A DNA stretch of 56,003 nt, from NCBI RefSeq assembly GCF_019890635.1, contig NZ_JAIOAB010000046.1, positions 1-56,003 on the forward strand, written 5' to 3'. Under the pieces are notes generated by a model. The model did no database searches, was not told the DNA's origin, and saw only the letters and a program-made list of their open reading frames with translations. The translations under genes and the position numbers were made by a program. This stretch comes from Streptomyces sennicomposti. Lineage in GTDB: Bacteria; Actinomycetota; Actinomycetes; Streptomycetales; Streptomycetaceae. Shown here piece by piece: positions 1 to 11,614 of this stretch (its first letter is position 1; each line of letters starts with the position of its first letter).

Positions 1-73
<73 letters not shown>

Positions 74-177
74 GGCCGGGTTAGCACGGTCGCGAACGAT
101 CCGTGACTTCCATGGTGTACCCGAGAGCCCTCTCAGGCAAACCCACGCGCCCACCTTACGCCGAATGGGCTGCCCCT

Positions 178-1011
178 ATGCTCAGGGTTGTGGAAAACCA
201 CTCCTTGCCCCGCACAGCGGCCTTCTTTGACCTGGACAAGACGGTCATTGCGAAGTCGAGCACGCTCACCTTCAGCAAGTCGTTCTACCAGGGCGGTCTG
301 ATCAACCGCCGGGCCGTCCTGCGCACCGCGTACGCCCAGTTCGTCTTCCTCGCCGGCGGCGCCGACCACGACCAGATGGAGCGCATGCGCGAGTACCTGT
401 CCGCGCTGTGCCGCGGCTGGAACGTACGGCAGGTCAAAGAGATCGTCGCCGAGACGCTGCACGACCTGATCGACCCGATCATCTACGACGAGGCCGCCTC
501 CCTCATCGAGGAGCACCACCGCGCCGGGCGCGATGTCGTCATCGTCTCCACGTCGGGCGCGGAGGTGGTCGAACCCATCGGCGAACTGCTGGGCGCCGAC
601 CGGGTGGTGGCCACCCGGATGGTGGTGGGCGAGGACGGCTGCTTCACCGGCGAGGTGGAGTACTACGCCTACGGCCCGACGAAGGCGGAGGCGGTCCGCG
701 AGCTGGCCGAGTCCGAGGGGTACGACCTCGACCGGTGCTACGCCTACAGCGACTCCGTCACCGATGTGCCGATGCTGGAGTCGGTCGGCAATCCGCACGC
801 CGTGAACCCGGACCGCGCGCTGCGCCGGGAGGCCGTCGCGCGCGGGTGGCCGATCCTCGACTTCCACCGTCCCGTGCGGCTCAAGCAGCGGCTGCCCGGA
901 TTCTCGGTGCCGCCGCGCCCGGCTCTCGTCGCGGCGGCCGCCGTGGGAGCGGCGGCGGCGACCGCAGGGCTCGTCTGGTACGCCAGCCGGCGCCGGGGCG
1001 TGATCGCCTGA
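178..1011 (+). CDS. HAD-IB family phosphatase (SerB-like)
   Basis: A haloacid-dehalogenase-type hydrolase of about 277 residues. Motif I is FFDLDKT near the N-terminus, motif II is the VSTSG stretch, the lysine of motif III lies in GPTKAEA, and motif IV is YSDSVTDVPML. The fold is that of phosphoserine phosphatases but the substrate is unknown. The last 35 residues form an Ala-rich hydrophobic helix ending in SRRR, a likely membrane anchor. The start is uncertain: ATG 178 is given, GTG 190 (V-E-N-H-S) is the start most relatives would suggest, and ATG 103 is also in frame. In actinobacteria this gene normally stands divergent from the septum-site gene ssd, which would lie left of the window. 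Confidence 0.85.
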   Translation: MLRVVENHSLPRTAAFFDLDKTVIAKSSTLTFSKSFYQGGLINRRAVLRTAYAQFVFLAGGADHDQMERMREYLSALCRGWNVRQVKEIVAETLHDLIDPIIYDEAASLIEEHHRAGRDVVIVSTSGAEVVEPIGELLGADRVVATRMVVGEDGCFTGEVEYYAYGPTKAEAVRELAESEGYDLDRCYAYSDSVTDVPMLESVGNPHAVNPDRALRREAVARGWPILDFHRPVRLKQRLPGFSVPPRPALVAAAAVGAAAATAGLVWYASRRRGVIA

Positions 1012-1462
1012 GCGCGCCCGGACGGCCGCGTTCAGCCGGATGCGGAATTCCGTGCGGGAACCGGACGCCCGTTTAGTTCGCGTTTGAACCTGAAAGTAAA
1101 GAAGTGCGGCGAGGGGTTCCGCTTGTCCCTCGCTTGCAGTACAAAGGACTCAACGGCCCGCGAGACCGAAGGACATCCGAAAGGATCACCTTCAAAACGC
1201 ATTTGGCCCCACGGACCGAAGCATGAACACCGGGCACCCACGCGACGTCGACCCGTCGATTACGGGCCAGCCGCACCAGGTGACGGGCAAAGATCCCGGC
1301 CTGATGGGCGACATATCGAGGACGCTTGGTACCCCGGTGGTCATGCCGGCGGCGGTACGAGTCCTCGTACCGCCGCATCTTCGTGTACGGGCGTTTCTTC
1401 GGGCGCGACGCCGGTCGCCTCGCGCCCCGGACGCGCCGCCGCCCACCCCTACCGCACAGCGT
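1012..1462. other. Intergenic region with no supported gene
   Basis: Between the HAD gene and the 3' end of the Fic-like gene. Bases 1080-1210 are less GC-rich than the surroundings (runs such as GAAAGTAAAG and CAAAACGC) and may hold promoter or RNA sequence. A long open frame starting at 1223 runs antisense into the Fic-like gene and is treated as a shadow. The only sharp structure is the palindrome at 1349-1376. Confidence 0.5.
1349..1376. terminator. 28-base near-perfect palindrome, probable terminator
   Basis: Two 13-base arms (GCGGCGGTACGAG and its exact complement) separated by TC. It lies 87 bases beyond the stop of the minus-strand Fic-like gene. There is no T tract, as is common in Streptomyces hairpin terminators. 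A protein-binding site is the alternative. Confidence 0.5.
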
Positions 1463-2287
1463 CTATGCCGCGCCGCGCTGGAGCGCCTCGCAGACCGCCG
1501 TCGACTCGCGCGCGCCCAGCTCGACCGCCTTGGCGCAGTGGTTGATCCAGGCAGCCATGCCGTCCGGGGTGCCGGAGACATAGCCGTCCAGGGCGGCCAG
1601 ATACGCCGCGCGGCCCAGCTCCGCGTGGCCCACCTCGGCCGGGCAGACCGACTTGGGGTCGAGACCGCTGCCGACCAGGACGATGCGCTCGGCCGCGCGC
1701 GCGACCAGGCCGTTGTGGGAGACGAAGGGGCGCAGCGCCAGGAGTTCGCCGTGCACGACGGCGGCCGTCACCAGGGCCGGCGCGGAACTGCCCGCGATGA
1801 TCAGCTCCGCCAGGCCCTCCAGCCGCCCGGACACCTCGGCCGCGCCCGGCAGCTCCCGCTCGATCAGCGGCTCGTCGACGGGCTCGCCCGCCTGCCGCGG
1901 GCGTCCGACGGCGTCCTCATGGCCCGCGGCGGCCACCAGGTGCAGCCGGGCCAGGACCCTGAGCGGCGACTGCCGCCAGATGGACAGCAGCTGACCGGCC
2001 TCGGCCGTCAGCCGCAGCGCCGCACCGAGCACCCGCGCCTCGGCGTCCCCGCTGAAGTCGGTCCGCCGGCGCACCTCCTCCAGGGCCCAGTCCGCGCCGG
2101 ACAGCGCCGCGGAGCCGCGCGCGCCGCGCAGCGCCGCCTCCGAGGTGATCGCGTTGCTCCGGCGCCGCATGATCCGGTGGCCGTAGACCCGGTCCACGGC
2201 TTTGCGCACGGACTCCACGGACTCGGCCACACCGGGCAGTGAGCCCAGGGCCGCGAGCGGGTCGGCGGTCGCGCCTGTCGTACTCAT
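1463..2287 (-). CDS. Fic-fold-like protein with degenerate active site
   Basis: A 274-residue protein starting at ATG 2287. Residues 179-197 read HGELLALRPFVSHNGLVAR. This aligns with the Fic signature HPFx(D/E)GNGRxxR but has Arg where the catalytic His should be, and SHNGL in place of DGNGR. An upstream stretch SNAITSEAALRG (44-55) resembles the inhibitory-helix region of Fic proteins. Streptomyces orthologues are often labelled 'oxidoreductase', which the sequence does not support. It probably keeps the Fic fold without AMP-transferase activity. It is divergent from the ATPase gene at 2388, with 100 bases between them. Confidence 0.75.
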   Translation of the reverse strand: MSTTGATADPLAALGSLPGVAESVESVRKAVDRVYGHRIMRRRSNAITSEAALRGARGSAALSGADWALEEVRRRTDFSGDAEARVLGAALRLTAEAGQLLSIWRQSPLRVLARLHLVAAAGHEDAVGRPRQAGEPVDEPLIERELPGAAEVSGRLEGLAELIIAGSSAPALVTAAVVHGELLALRPFVSHNGLVARAAERIVLVGSGLDPKSVCPAEVGHAELGRAAYLAALDGYVSGTPDGMAAWINHCAKAVELGARESTAVCEALQRGAA

Positions 2288-2387
2288 GGCTACGACCCTA
2301 CGCACCCGTACGGGCCGTTCCTCGAAGGAGTGGTCTTCTTCACGCGGGGCACCACGCACCGCACACACGGCACTACTCTTGGTGAAC

Positions 2388-3368
2388 ATGAAAATTGCTT
2401 TCGTCGGGAAGGGCGGCAGCGGCAAGACCACTCTGTCCTCCCTGTTCATCCGGCATCTCGCGGCGGCCGGCGCGCCGGTCGTCGCCGTGGACGCGGACAT
2501 CAACCAGCACCTGGGATGCGCGCTGGGCCTGGAGGAGTCCCGGGCGGCGGCGCTGCCCGCGATGGGCGACCGGCTGCCGCTGATCAAGGACTACCTGCGC
2601 GGCGACAACCCCCGCATCGCCTCCGCCGAGACGATGATCAAGACCACTCCGCCCGGCGAGGGCTCGCGCCTGCTGCGCGTGACGGAGGACAACCCGGTCT
2701 ACGACGCCTGCGCCCGCGAGGTGGAACTCGACGGCGGAGCCGTCCGCCTGATGGTCACCGGCCCCTTCACGGACGCCGACCTGGGGGTCGCCTGCTACCA
2801 CTCCAAGACCGGGGCGGTGGAGCTGTTCCTGAACCACCTGGTGGACGGCCGCGACGAGTACGTCGTGGTGGACATGACGGCCGGTTCGGACTCCTTCGCC
2901 TCCGGGATGTTCACCCGCTTCGACATCACCTTCCTCGTCGCCGAGCCGACCCGGAAGGGTGTCTCCGTCTACCGCCAGTACAAGGAGTACGCCCGGGACT
3001 ACGGCGTCGTCCTGCGAGTCGTCGGCAACAAGGTCCAGGGCCAGGACGACCTCGACTTCCTGCGCGCCGAGGTCGGGGACGACCTGCTCGTGACCGTGGG
3101 GCACTCGGACTGGGTGCGCGCCATGGAGAAGGGCCGGCCGCGCCGGTTCGAGTTCTTGGAGGACGCCGACCGCCGGGCCCTGCGGCTGCTCCAGGTGGCC
3201 GCCGACGCCACCTACGAGCTGCGCGACTGGGAGCGCTACACCCAGCAGATGGCGCACTTCCACCTGAAGAACGCCGCCTCCTGGGGCAACGAGCGGACGG
3301 GGGCCGATCTGGCGGCCCAGATCGACCCCGGATTCGTCCTGGGCGAGGGCGTCACCGCCCCCGCCTGA
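2388..3368 (+). CDS. CooC/MinD-like P-loop ATPase
   Basis: Starts at ATG 2388 (326 residues). The N-terminus MKIAFVGKGGSGKTT is a deviant Walker A motif with the signature lysine of the SIMIBI class (MinD, CooC, NifH, ArsA). DADINQHL follows the P-loop and VVVDMTAGSDSF is the Walker B region. CooC itself, the nickel-insertion ATPase of CO dehydrogenase, has a CxC metal-binding pair; none is visible here, so a metal role is not supported. An ORF extension to 2202 exists but lacks a good ribosome site. It converges on the lipoprotein gene with a six-base gap. Confidence 0.75.
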   Translation: MKIAFVGKGGSGKTTLSSLFIRHLAAAGAPVVAVDADINQHLGCALGLEESRAAALPAMGDRLPLIKDYLRGDNPRIASAETMIKTTPPGEGSRLLRVTEDNPVYDACAREVELDGGAVRLMVTGPFTDADLGVACYHSKTGAVELFLNHLVDGRDEYVVVDMTAGSDSFASGMFTRFDITFLVAEPTRKGVSVYRQYKEYARDYGVVLRVVGNKVQGQDDLDFLRAEVGDDLLVTVGHSDWVRAMEKGRPRRFEFLEDADRRALRLLQVAADATYELRDWERYTQQMAHFHLKNAASWGNERTGADLAAQIDPGFVLGEGVTAPA

Positions 3369-3374
3369 CGGCCG

Positions 3375-4637
3375 CTACGGCTTGGGCGCCCCGGGGACTC
3401 CCTTGGGCGCCGGAGCCGGCCGGGCCGACAGGAAGGACGCCCACCCCTGCTTGGGGGCCTCGCCGACCTCCAGTCCGCGCAGCTTGGCGAGGGTCTGCGG
3501 GTCCTGGGCGTCCAGCCAGTCGGCCAGCTGGTGGAAGGAGACGCAGCGCACGTCGGGCTTGTTGCACACCTCCTTCACCACGTCCTCGACGGCGCGCATG
3601 TAGGTGCCGCCGTTCCAGGACTCGAAGTGGTTGCCGATGACCAGCGGCGCGCGGTTGCCGTCGTAGGCGCGGTAGAAGCCCTTGAGCAGGCCGTCGCGCA
3701 TCTGGTCGCCCCAGTAGCCGAACTTGTCGGGGTCGCCCTGGGTCTGGGTGCCCGACTGGTTGACCATGAAGTTGTAGTCCATGGTCAACTGCTCGAACGT
3801 GTGCCCGGGGAACGGCACCAGCTGCATGGACAGGTCCCACAGCCCGTCCTTCTTCTTGGGCCACACCTGGTTGTTGACGCCGCTGCTGTCGTAGCGGAAG
3901 CCCATCTGGCTCGCCGCCTTCATGAAGTTCTTCTGGCCCTCCAGGCAGGGGGTGCGGCCGCCGATCAGCTCCTTGTCGTAGTCGAAGGGCAGCGGCGCCA
4001 GGTTCTTGAGGCCGCTGTTGGTCTTCCAGGTCTTCACGAACTGCTTGGCCTGGTCGATCTCGCTCTTCCACTCGTCGACCGACCACTGGCCGACCCCGCC
4101 GTCGGGGCCGCAGAAGTGGCCGTTGAAGTGGGTGCCGATCTCGTTGCCCTCCAGCCAGGCCAGGCGCACCTGCTCGGCCGTGTCGGTGATGCCCTGGGCG
4201 TCGTTGAAGCCGATCTCCGAGCTGCCCGGCGCGTGCTGCGGAGGCCGGTACAGGTCGCGCTTGTCCTCGGGCAGCATGTAGACGCCGCTGAGGAAGAACG
4301 TCATCTTCGCGTTGTTGTCCTTGGCGACCTTGCGGAAGTGCGAGAACAGCTTCTGGCTGTCCTCGCCCGCGCCGTCCCAGGAGAACACGACGAACTGCGG
4401 GGGCTTCTCACCCGCCTTCAGCCGCTGCGGCTTGGGCAGGTGCGGCTGGGCGCCGGTGTACGCGGTGGACCCGTCGCCGATCAGGCGGACGGCGCTGCCG
4501 GGCGGCTGAACGGGGGCCTTCTGCGGACCGTGCAAGCCCTGCCGGGGAGCGTCGGCGCCGCTCGCACAAGCGGCGAGCGACGAGGCGCAGGCCGCGGCGA
4601 TGACGACGCCGACGGCGATCCTCTGGGTGGCGGCCAT
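3375..4637 (-). CDS. Polysaccharide-deacetylase-like lipoprotein
   Basis: A 420-residue exported protein. The signal peptide ends in the lipobox L-A-A-C with the lipidated Cys at position 24, so it is anchored outside the membrane. The body has the NodB/polysaccharide deacetylase fold. FSWDGAGE stands in place of TFDDG, so one of the two motif-1 aspartates is lost. EIGTHFNGHF supplies the HxxxH metal ligands, and a TFFLSG strand follows motif 1. Activity on cell-wall or extracellular glycans is an inference. The start at ATG 4637 is chosen because the signal peptide begins there; the open frame continues to 4835 without a signal. Confidence 0.75.
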   Translation of the reverse strand: MAATQRIAVGVVIAAACASSLAACASGADAPRQGLHGPQKAPVQPPGSAVRLIGDGSTAYTGAQPHLPKPQRLKAGEKPPQFVVFSWDGAGEDSQKLFSHFRKVAKDNNAKMTFFLSGVYMLPEDKRDLYRPPQHAPGSSEIGFNDAQGITDTAEQVRLAWLEGNEIGTHFNGHFCGPDGGVGQWSVDEWKSEIDQAKQFVKTWKTNSGLKNLAPLPFDYDKELIGGRTPCLEGQKNFMKAASQMGFRYDSSGVNNQVWPKKKDGLWDLSMQLVPFPGHTFEQLTMDYNFMVNQSGTQTQGDPDKFGYWGDQMRDGLLKGFYRAYDGNRAPLVIGNHFESWNGGTYMRAVEDVVKEVCNKPDVRCVSFHQLADWLDAQDPQTLAKLRGLEVGEAPKQGWASFLSARPAPAPKGVPGAPKP

Positions 4638-4793
4638 GTTCCGCCCACCTTCTTCCTTCTCTCGTCCAACGCCGAGACGGCGTGTGCTGGTGCTGTGCCG
4701 GACGTCTGGTGCCGTGCCGACAGCGCCGCCAAGGTCGCACGGGGGCGAGAAGGAATTAGTACGACAAGCCGATAAAAAGCCCACTTCACTCAT

Positions 4794-4813
4794 TGAGGTG
4801 ACATGCGACCTCA
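4794..4813. promoter_or_regulatory. Dyad in the AT-rich divergent promoter region
   Basis: TGAGGT and ACCTCA are separated by eight bases, inside a stretch (about 4755-4885) markedly richer in A and T than the rest of the window. It sits between the divergent lipoprotein and SulP-carbonic anhydrase genes, so it could serve either promoter. No regulator is identified. Confidence 0.35.
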
Positions 4814-4905
4814 TTTGCCTCGAAAATCTATGCACGGACTTTACGTGGCATTACTTTTATTTTGCCAACCGTTGAATCGACCGCTCCCGAGGGGAGATCG
4901 AAGAC

Positions 4906-7533
<2,628 letters not shown>

Positions 7534-7758
7534 CCCGCGCCCTGCATCGCCCCGCGCCTGCGGAGCCCCGTCCGGCCCGCCCGGCGGGCGACACGCACCC
7601 CGCAGGCGTGGCCCGGTTCGCCCTCCGGGGCATGCTGAACCCTGGCGACCCGCCATCCGTGGGAGGGGGTGAACAGCCCAGGCCACCGCACGGCCGCCGC
7701 ACACCGTCCCGGCTGTGCACCCACCCCACACAGGTCTAAACCAATTTCCCGTCGACCC

Positions 7759-7783
7759 TTGTCATCGGACCCCCCGGTCTGAT
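7759..7783 (+). promoter_or_regulatory. Possible acsA promoter element with dyad
   Basis: TTGTCA at 7759-7764 resembles a -35 box. It overlaps an inverted repeat ATCGGACC-cccc-GGTCTGAT (7764-7783, one mismatch). Both lie about 50-70 bases upstream of the acetyl-CoA synthetase start. No convincing -10 box was found. Confidence 0.25.
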
Positions 7784-7830
7784 GAGCTGTGGCCTGGGAC
7801 ACAACGGACACCCTGGGAAAGGGAGATGTC

Positions 7831-9786
7831 GTGAGCAACGAAAGCCTGGCCAACCTGCTTCGCGAAGACCGCAGGTTTCCTCCGCCCGCTGACCTGGCCG
7901 CCAACGCCAACGTCACGGCAGAGGCGTACGAACAGGCCAAGGCTGACAGGCTCGGCTTCTGGGCCGAGCAGGCCCGCCGGCTGACCTGGGCCAAGGAGCC
8001 GACCGAGACCCTCGACTGGTCGAACCCGCCGTTCGCGAAGTGGTTCAAGGACGGCACGCTCAACGTGGCGTACAACTGCGTGGACCGGCATGTGGAGGCC
8101 GGGCACGGCGACCGCGTCGCGATCCACTTCGAGGGCGAGCCCGGCGACAGCCGCGCCATCACCTACGCCGAGCTCAAGGACGAGGTGTCCAGGGCCGCCA
8201 ACGCCCTGCTCGAACTGGGCGTCCGCAAGGGCGACCGGGTCGCGATCTACATGCCGATGATCCCGGAGACCGCGGTCGCGATGCTGGCCTGCGCCCGGAT
8301 CGGCGCCGCGCACTCCGTCGTCTTCGGCGGCTTCTCCGCGGACGCGCTGGCCACCCGTATCCAGGACGCCGATGCCAAGGTCGTGATCACGGCCGACGGC
8401 GGCTACCGGCGCGGCAAGCCGTCCGCGCTCAAGCCCGCCGTAGACGAGGCGGTCAGCCGCGTGGCCGGTGTGCGCAACGTGCTCGTGGTCCGCCGTACCG
8501 GTCAGGACGTGGCCTGGGACGACAGCCGCGACGTGTGGTGGCACGAGGCGGTCGGCCGCCAGTCGGCCGAGCACACCCCGGAGGCGTTCGAGGCGGAGCA
8601 CCCGCTGTTCATCCTCTACACCTCGGGCACCACGGGTAAGCCCAAGGGCATCCTGCACACCTCCGGCGGCTACCTCACACAGGTCGCGTACACGCACTGG
8701 GCGGTGTTCGACCTCAAGCCGGAGACGGACGTGTACTGGTGCACGGCCGACGTCGGCTGGGTCACCGGCCACTCGTACATCGTGTACGGGCCGCTGGCCA
8801 ACGGCGGGACGCAGGTGATGTACGAGGGCACGCCGGACACCCCGCACCAGGGCCGCTTCTGGGAGATCGTGCAGAAGTACGGGGTGACGATCCTGTACAC
8901 GGCGCCGACCGCGATCCGCACGTTCATGAAGTGGGGCGACGACATCCCCGCCAAGTTCGACCTGTCCTCCCTGCGCGTGCTCGGCTCGGTGGGCGAGCCG
9001 ATCAACCCTGAGGCATGGGTCTGGTACCGCAAGAACATCGGCGCGGACCGCACCCCCGTGGTCGACACCTGGTGGCAGACGGAGACCGGCGGCATGATGA
9101 TCTCCCCGCTGCCGGGCGTGACCGACGCCAAGCCCGGCTCCGCGCAGCGCCCGCTGCCCGGCATCAGCGCGACCGTCGTGGACGACGAGGCGAACGAGGT
9201 GCCCAATGGCGGCGGTGGCTACCTCGTGCTCACCGAGCCGTGGCCGTCGATGCTGCGCACCATCTGGGGCGACGACCAGCGGTTCATCGACACCTACTGG
9301 TCCCGCTTCGAGGGCCGCTACTTCGCCGGTGACGGGGCCAAGAAGGACGACGACGGCGACATCTGGCTGCTCGGCCGCGTGGACGACGTGATGCTGGTCT
9401 CCGGCCACAACATCTCCACCACCGAGGTCGAGTCCGCCCTCGTCTCCCACCCCTCGGTCGCCGAGGCCGCCGTGGTCGGCGCGGCGGACGAGACGACCGG
9501 GCAGGCGATCGTCGCCTTCGTGATCCTGCGCGGCGCGGTGACCGAGACCGAGGACCTGGTCGCCGAGCTGCGCAACCACGTGGGCAGCACGCTCGGCCCG
9601 ATCGCCAAGCCGAAGCGGATCCTGCCGGTGGCCGAGCTGCCGAAGACCCGGTCCGGCAAGATCATGCGCCGCCTGCTGCGCGACGTGGCGGAGAACCGGC
9701 AGCTCGGGGACGTCACGACGCTGACGGACTCCACGGTCATGGACCTCATCCAGACCAAGCTGCCGGCGGCGCCCAGCGAGGACTGA
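7831..9786 (+). CDS. acsA: Acetyl-CoA synthetase (AMP-forming)
   Basis: Makes acetyl-CoA from acetate, ATP and CoA in the cytosol. The start is GTG 7831, preceded by GGGAAAGGGAG, giving 651 residues, the usual length for Acs. The ATP-binding motif YTSGTTGKPKG, the WWQTETGG acetate/adenylate motif, YFAGDGAKKDDDG and the C-terminal PKTRSGKIMRR are all present. The last contains the lysine that acetyltransferases switch off in many bacteria. The block position matches Rv3667. It is transcribed alone, with nhaA 242 bases downstream. Confidence 0.95.
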   Translation: MSNESLANLLREDRRFPPPADLAANANVTAEAYEQAKADRLGFWAEQARRLTWAKEPTETLDWSNPPFAKWFKDGTLNVAYNCVDRHVEAGHGDRVAIHFEGEPGDSRAITYAELKDEVSRAANALLELGVRKGDRVAIYMPMIPETAVAMLACARIGAAHSVVFGGFSADALATRIQDADAKVVITADGGYRRGKPSALKPAVDEAVSRVAGVRNVLVVRRTGQDVAWDDSRDVWWHEAVGRQSAEHTPEAFEAEHPLFILYTSGTTGKPKGILHTSGGYLTQVAYTHWAVFDLKPETDVYWCTADVGWVTGHSYIVYGPLANGGTQVMYEGTPDTPHQGRFWEIVQKYGVTILYTAPTAIRTFMKWGDDIPAKFDLSSLRVLGSVGEPINPEAWVWYRKNIGADRTPVVDTWWQTETGGMMISPLPGVTDAKPGSAQRPLPGISATVVDDEANEVPNGGGGYLVLTEPWPSMLRTIWGDDQRFIDTYWSRFEGRYFAGDGAKKDDDGDIWLLGRVDDVMLVSGHNISTTEVESALVSHPSVAEAAVVGAADETTGQAIVAFVILRGAVTETEDLVAELRNHVGSTLGPIAKPKRILPVAELPKTRSGKIMRRLLRDVAENRQLGDVTTLTDSTVMDLIQTKLPAAPSED

Positions 9787-10028
9787 CGGCACCTGACCGC
9801 AGGTTCCGAGCCCCGGGGCCGACGGGACTGAGGACGGTGCGGAAGGGGCACCCGGCGACACAGGCGTCACAGCGCCACAGGCGTCGGGGCCCCTCCCCCC
9901 CGCCTGTCCGGCACTCCCGGCGCGCTTTGGGTAGGGTGAGCTGAGCGACACAACGCAAAAAGATCCTCTAGGTGCGCCGGGAAGTCTGGTCGGCATGTGA
10001 TCCGTCCTGCCCCCGCCCGGAGGTTCCC

Positions 10029-11480
10029 GTGACCGCGCCCCGCCCCCGTTCCGGCCCCACCGCCGCCCGCAAGGTCCTCGGACGCCTGTCCCTGCCCGAG
10101 CGGAACTTCGTCGCGGACGCGCTGCGCACCGAGACCGTCGGCGGCGTCATCCTGCTGGTCGCCGCGGTCGCCGCGCTCGTCTGGTCGAACATTCCCGCAC
10201 TGCACGCGAGCTACGAGAGCGCCGGCCAGTTCCACTTCGGGCCCGCCGCCCTCGGCCTCCACCTGTCCGTGGAGCACTGGGCGGCCGACGGGCTGCTGGC
10301 GGTCTTCTTCTTCGTGGCCGGGATCGAACTCAAACGCGAACTGGTCGCGGGCGATCTCAAGGACCCCCGAGCGGCCGCGCTGCCGGTGATCGCCGCGCTG
10401 TGCGGCATGGTGGCGCCCGCGATCGTCTACACCGTCACCAGTCTCGCCGGCGGCGGCTCGCTCGGCGGGTGGGCCGTACCGACCGCCACCGACATCGCCT
10501 TCGCCCTCGCGGTGCTCGCGGTCATCGGCACCTCGCTGCCCAGCGCCCTGCGCGCCTTCCTGCTCACCCTCGCCGTCGTCGACGACCTGTTCGCCATCCT
10601 GATCATCGCGGTCTTCTTCACCGACCGGCTGAACTTCGCCGCCCTCGGCGGGGCGCTCGCCGGGCTGCTCGTGTTCTGGCTGCTGCTGCGCAAGGGCGTG
10701 CGCGGCTGGTACGTGTACGTGCCGCTCGGCCTGGTCATCTGGGGGCTGATGTACAACAGCGGCGTGCACGCCACCATCGCGGGCGTCGCGATGGGCCTGA
10801 TGCTGCGCTGCACGACCCGCGAGGGCGAGGAGCGCTCCCCCGGCGAGCGCATCGAGCACTTCGTGCGCCCCCTGTCGGCGGGTCTGGCGGTGCCGCTGTT
10901 CGCGCTGTTCAGCGCGGGCGTGTCGCTGTCCGGCGGGGCGCTGGCGGACGTGTTCGGCCGGCCCGAGACGCTCGGCGTCGTGCTCGGGCTCGTCCTCGGC
11001 AAGACGATCGGCATCTTCGGCGGCACCTGGCTCACCGCCCGCTTCACCAGGGCCTCGCTCAGCGACGACCTGGCGTGGGCCGACGTGTTCGCCATGGCCA
11101 CGCTCGCCGGGATCGGCTTCACCGTCTCCCTGCTCATCGGCGAGCTGGCCTTCGACGGCGACCCCACGCTCACGGACGAGGTCAAGGCCGCCGTCCTCGT
11201 CGGCTCCCTCGTCGCGGCGGCGCTCGCCACGGTCCTGCTGAAGCTGCGCAACGCCCACTACCGCAGGCTCTACGAGGCGGAGGAGCGCGACGAGGACCAG
11301 GACGGCATACCTGACGTGTACGAGGAGGACGACCCCGCCTACCACCTCCGCATGGCCGACATCCTCGAACACAAGGCCGCCGAACACCGCAGGATCGCCG
11401 GGGAGAAGGCGGCCGAACGGGCACGACGGCTTGCGGAAGTGCCGGGCGGGGCAGGCGAGGAGAACGACAGTCCGGCATGA
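10029..11480 (+). CDS. nhaA: Na+/H+ antiporter NhaA with charged C-terminal tail
   Basis: Exchanges sodium for protons across the membrane. The start is GTG 10029 after CCCGGAGG, giving 483 residues. The NhaA core has about 11-12 helices and the paired aspartates of the ion site in AVVDDLFAIL. Conserved NhaA stretches include VAGIELKRELVAGDL and TATDIAFALAVL. About 75 residues of charged cytosolic tail follow the last helix. It contains DEDQDGIPD, which fits the calcium-loop pattern DxDxDGxxD, and then an Ala/Glu/Arg-rich helix. The tail makes it longer than the roughly 390-residue enterobacterial protein. Confidence 0.92.
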   Translation: MTAPRPRSGPTAARKVLGRLSLPERNFVADALRTETVGGVILLVAAVAALVWSNIPALHASYESAGQFHFGPAALGLHLSVEHWAADGLLAVFFFVAGIELKRELVAGDLKDPRAAALPVIAALCGMVAPAIVYTVTSLAGGGSLGGWAVPTATDIAFALAVLAVIGTSLPSALRAFLLTLAVVDDLFAILIIAVFFTDRLNFAALGGALAGLLVFWLLLRKGVRGWYVYVPLGLVIWGLMYNSGVHATIAGVAMGLMLRCTTREGEERSPGERIEHFVRPLSAGLAVPLFALFSAGVSLSGGALADVFGRPETLGVVLGLVLGKTIGIFGGTWLTARFTRASLSDDLAWADVFAMATLAGIGFTVSLLIGELAFDGDPTLTDEVKAAVLVGSLVAAALATVLLKLRNAHYRRLYEAEERDEDQDGIPDVYEEDDPAYHLRMADILEHKAAEHRRIAGEKAAERARRLAEVPGGAGEENDSPA

Positions 11481-11614
11481 TCTGACGGGACGGTACAAAA
11501 ATGGGACCGTCACCGGCCCGGCAAAGGCCGGGCGTCGGCACGCGAAGGCGGCCGGCGCCGAGCGGACGCCGGACGGACGTACGACACCCAGTCAGGCAGG
11601 AGAGGGAGACCGCG

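Noticed and set aside
1223..2242. Plus-strand open frame of 339 codons opposite the Fic-like gene
   Set aside because: Reads as Arg/Ala/Gln-rich nonsense typical of antisense frames; the minus strand carries the recognisable protein.
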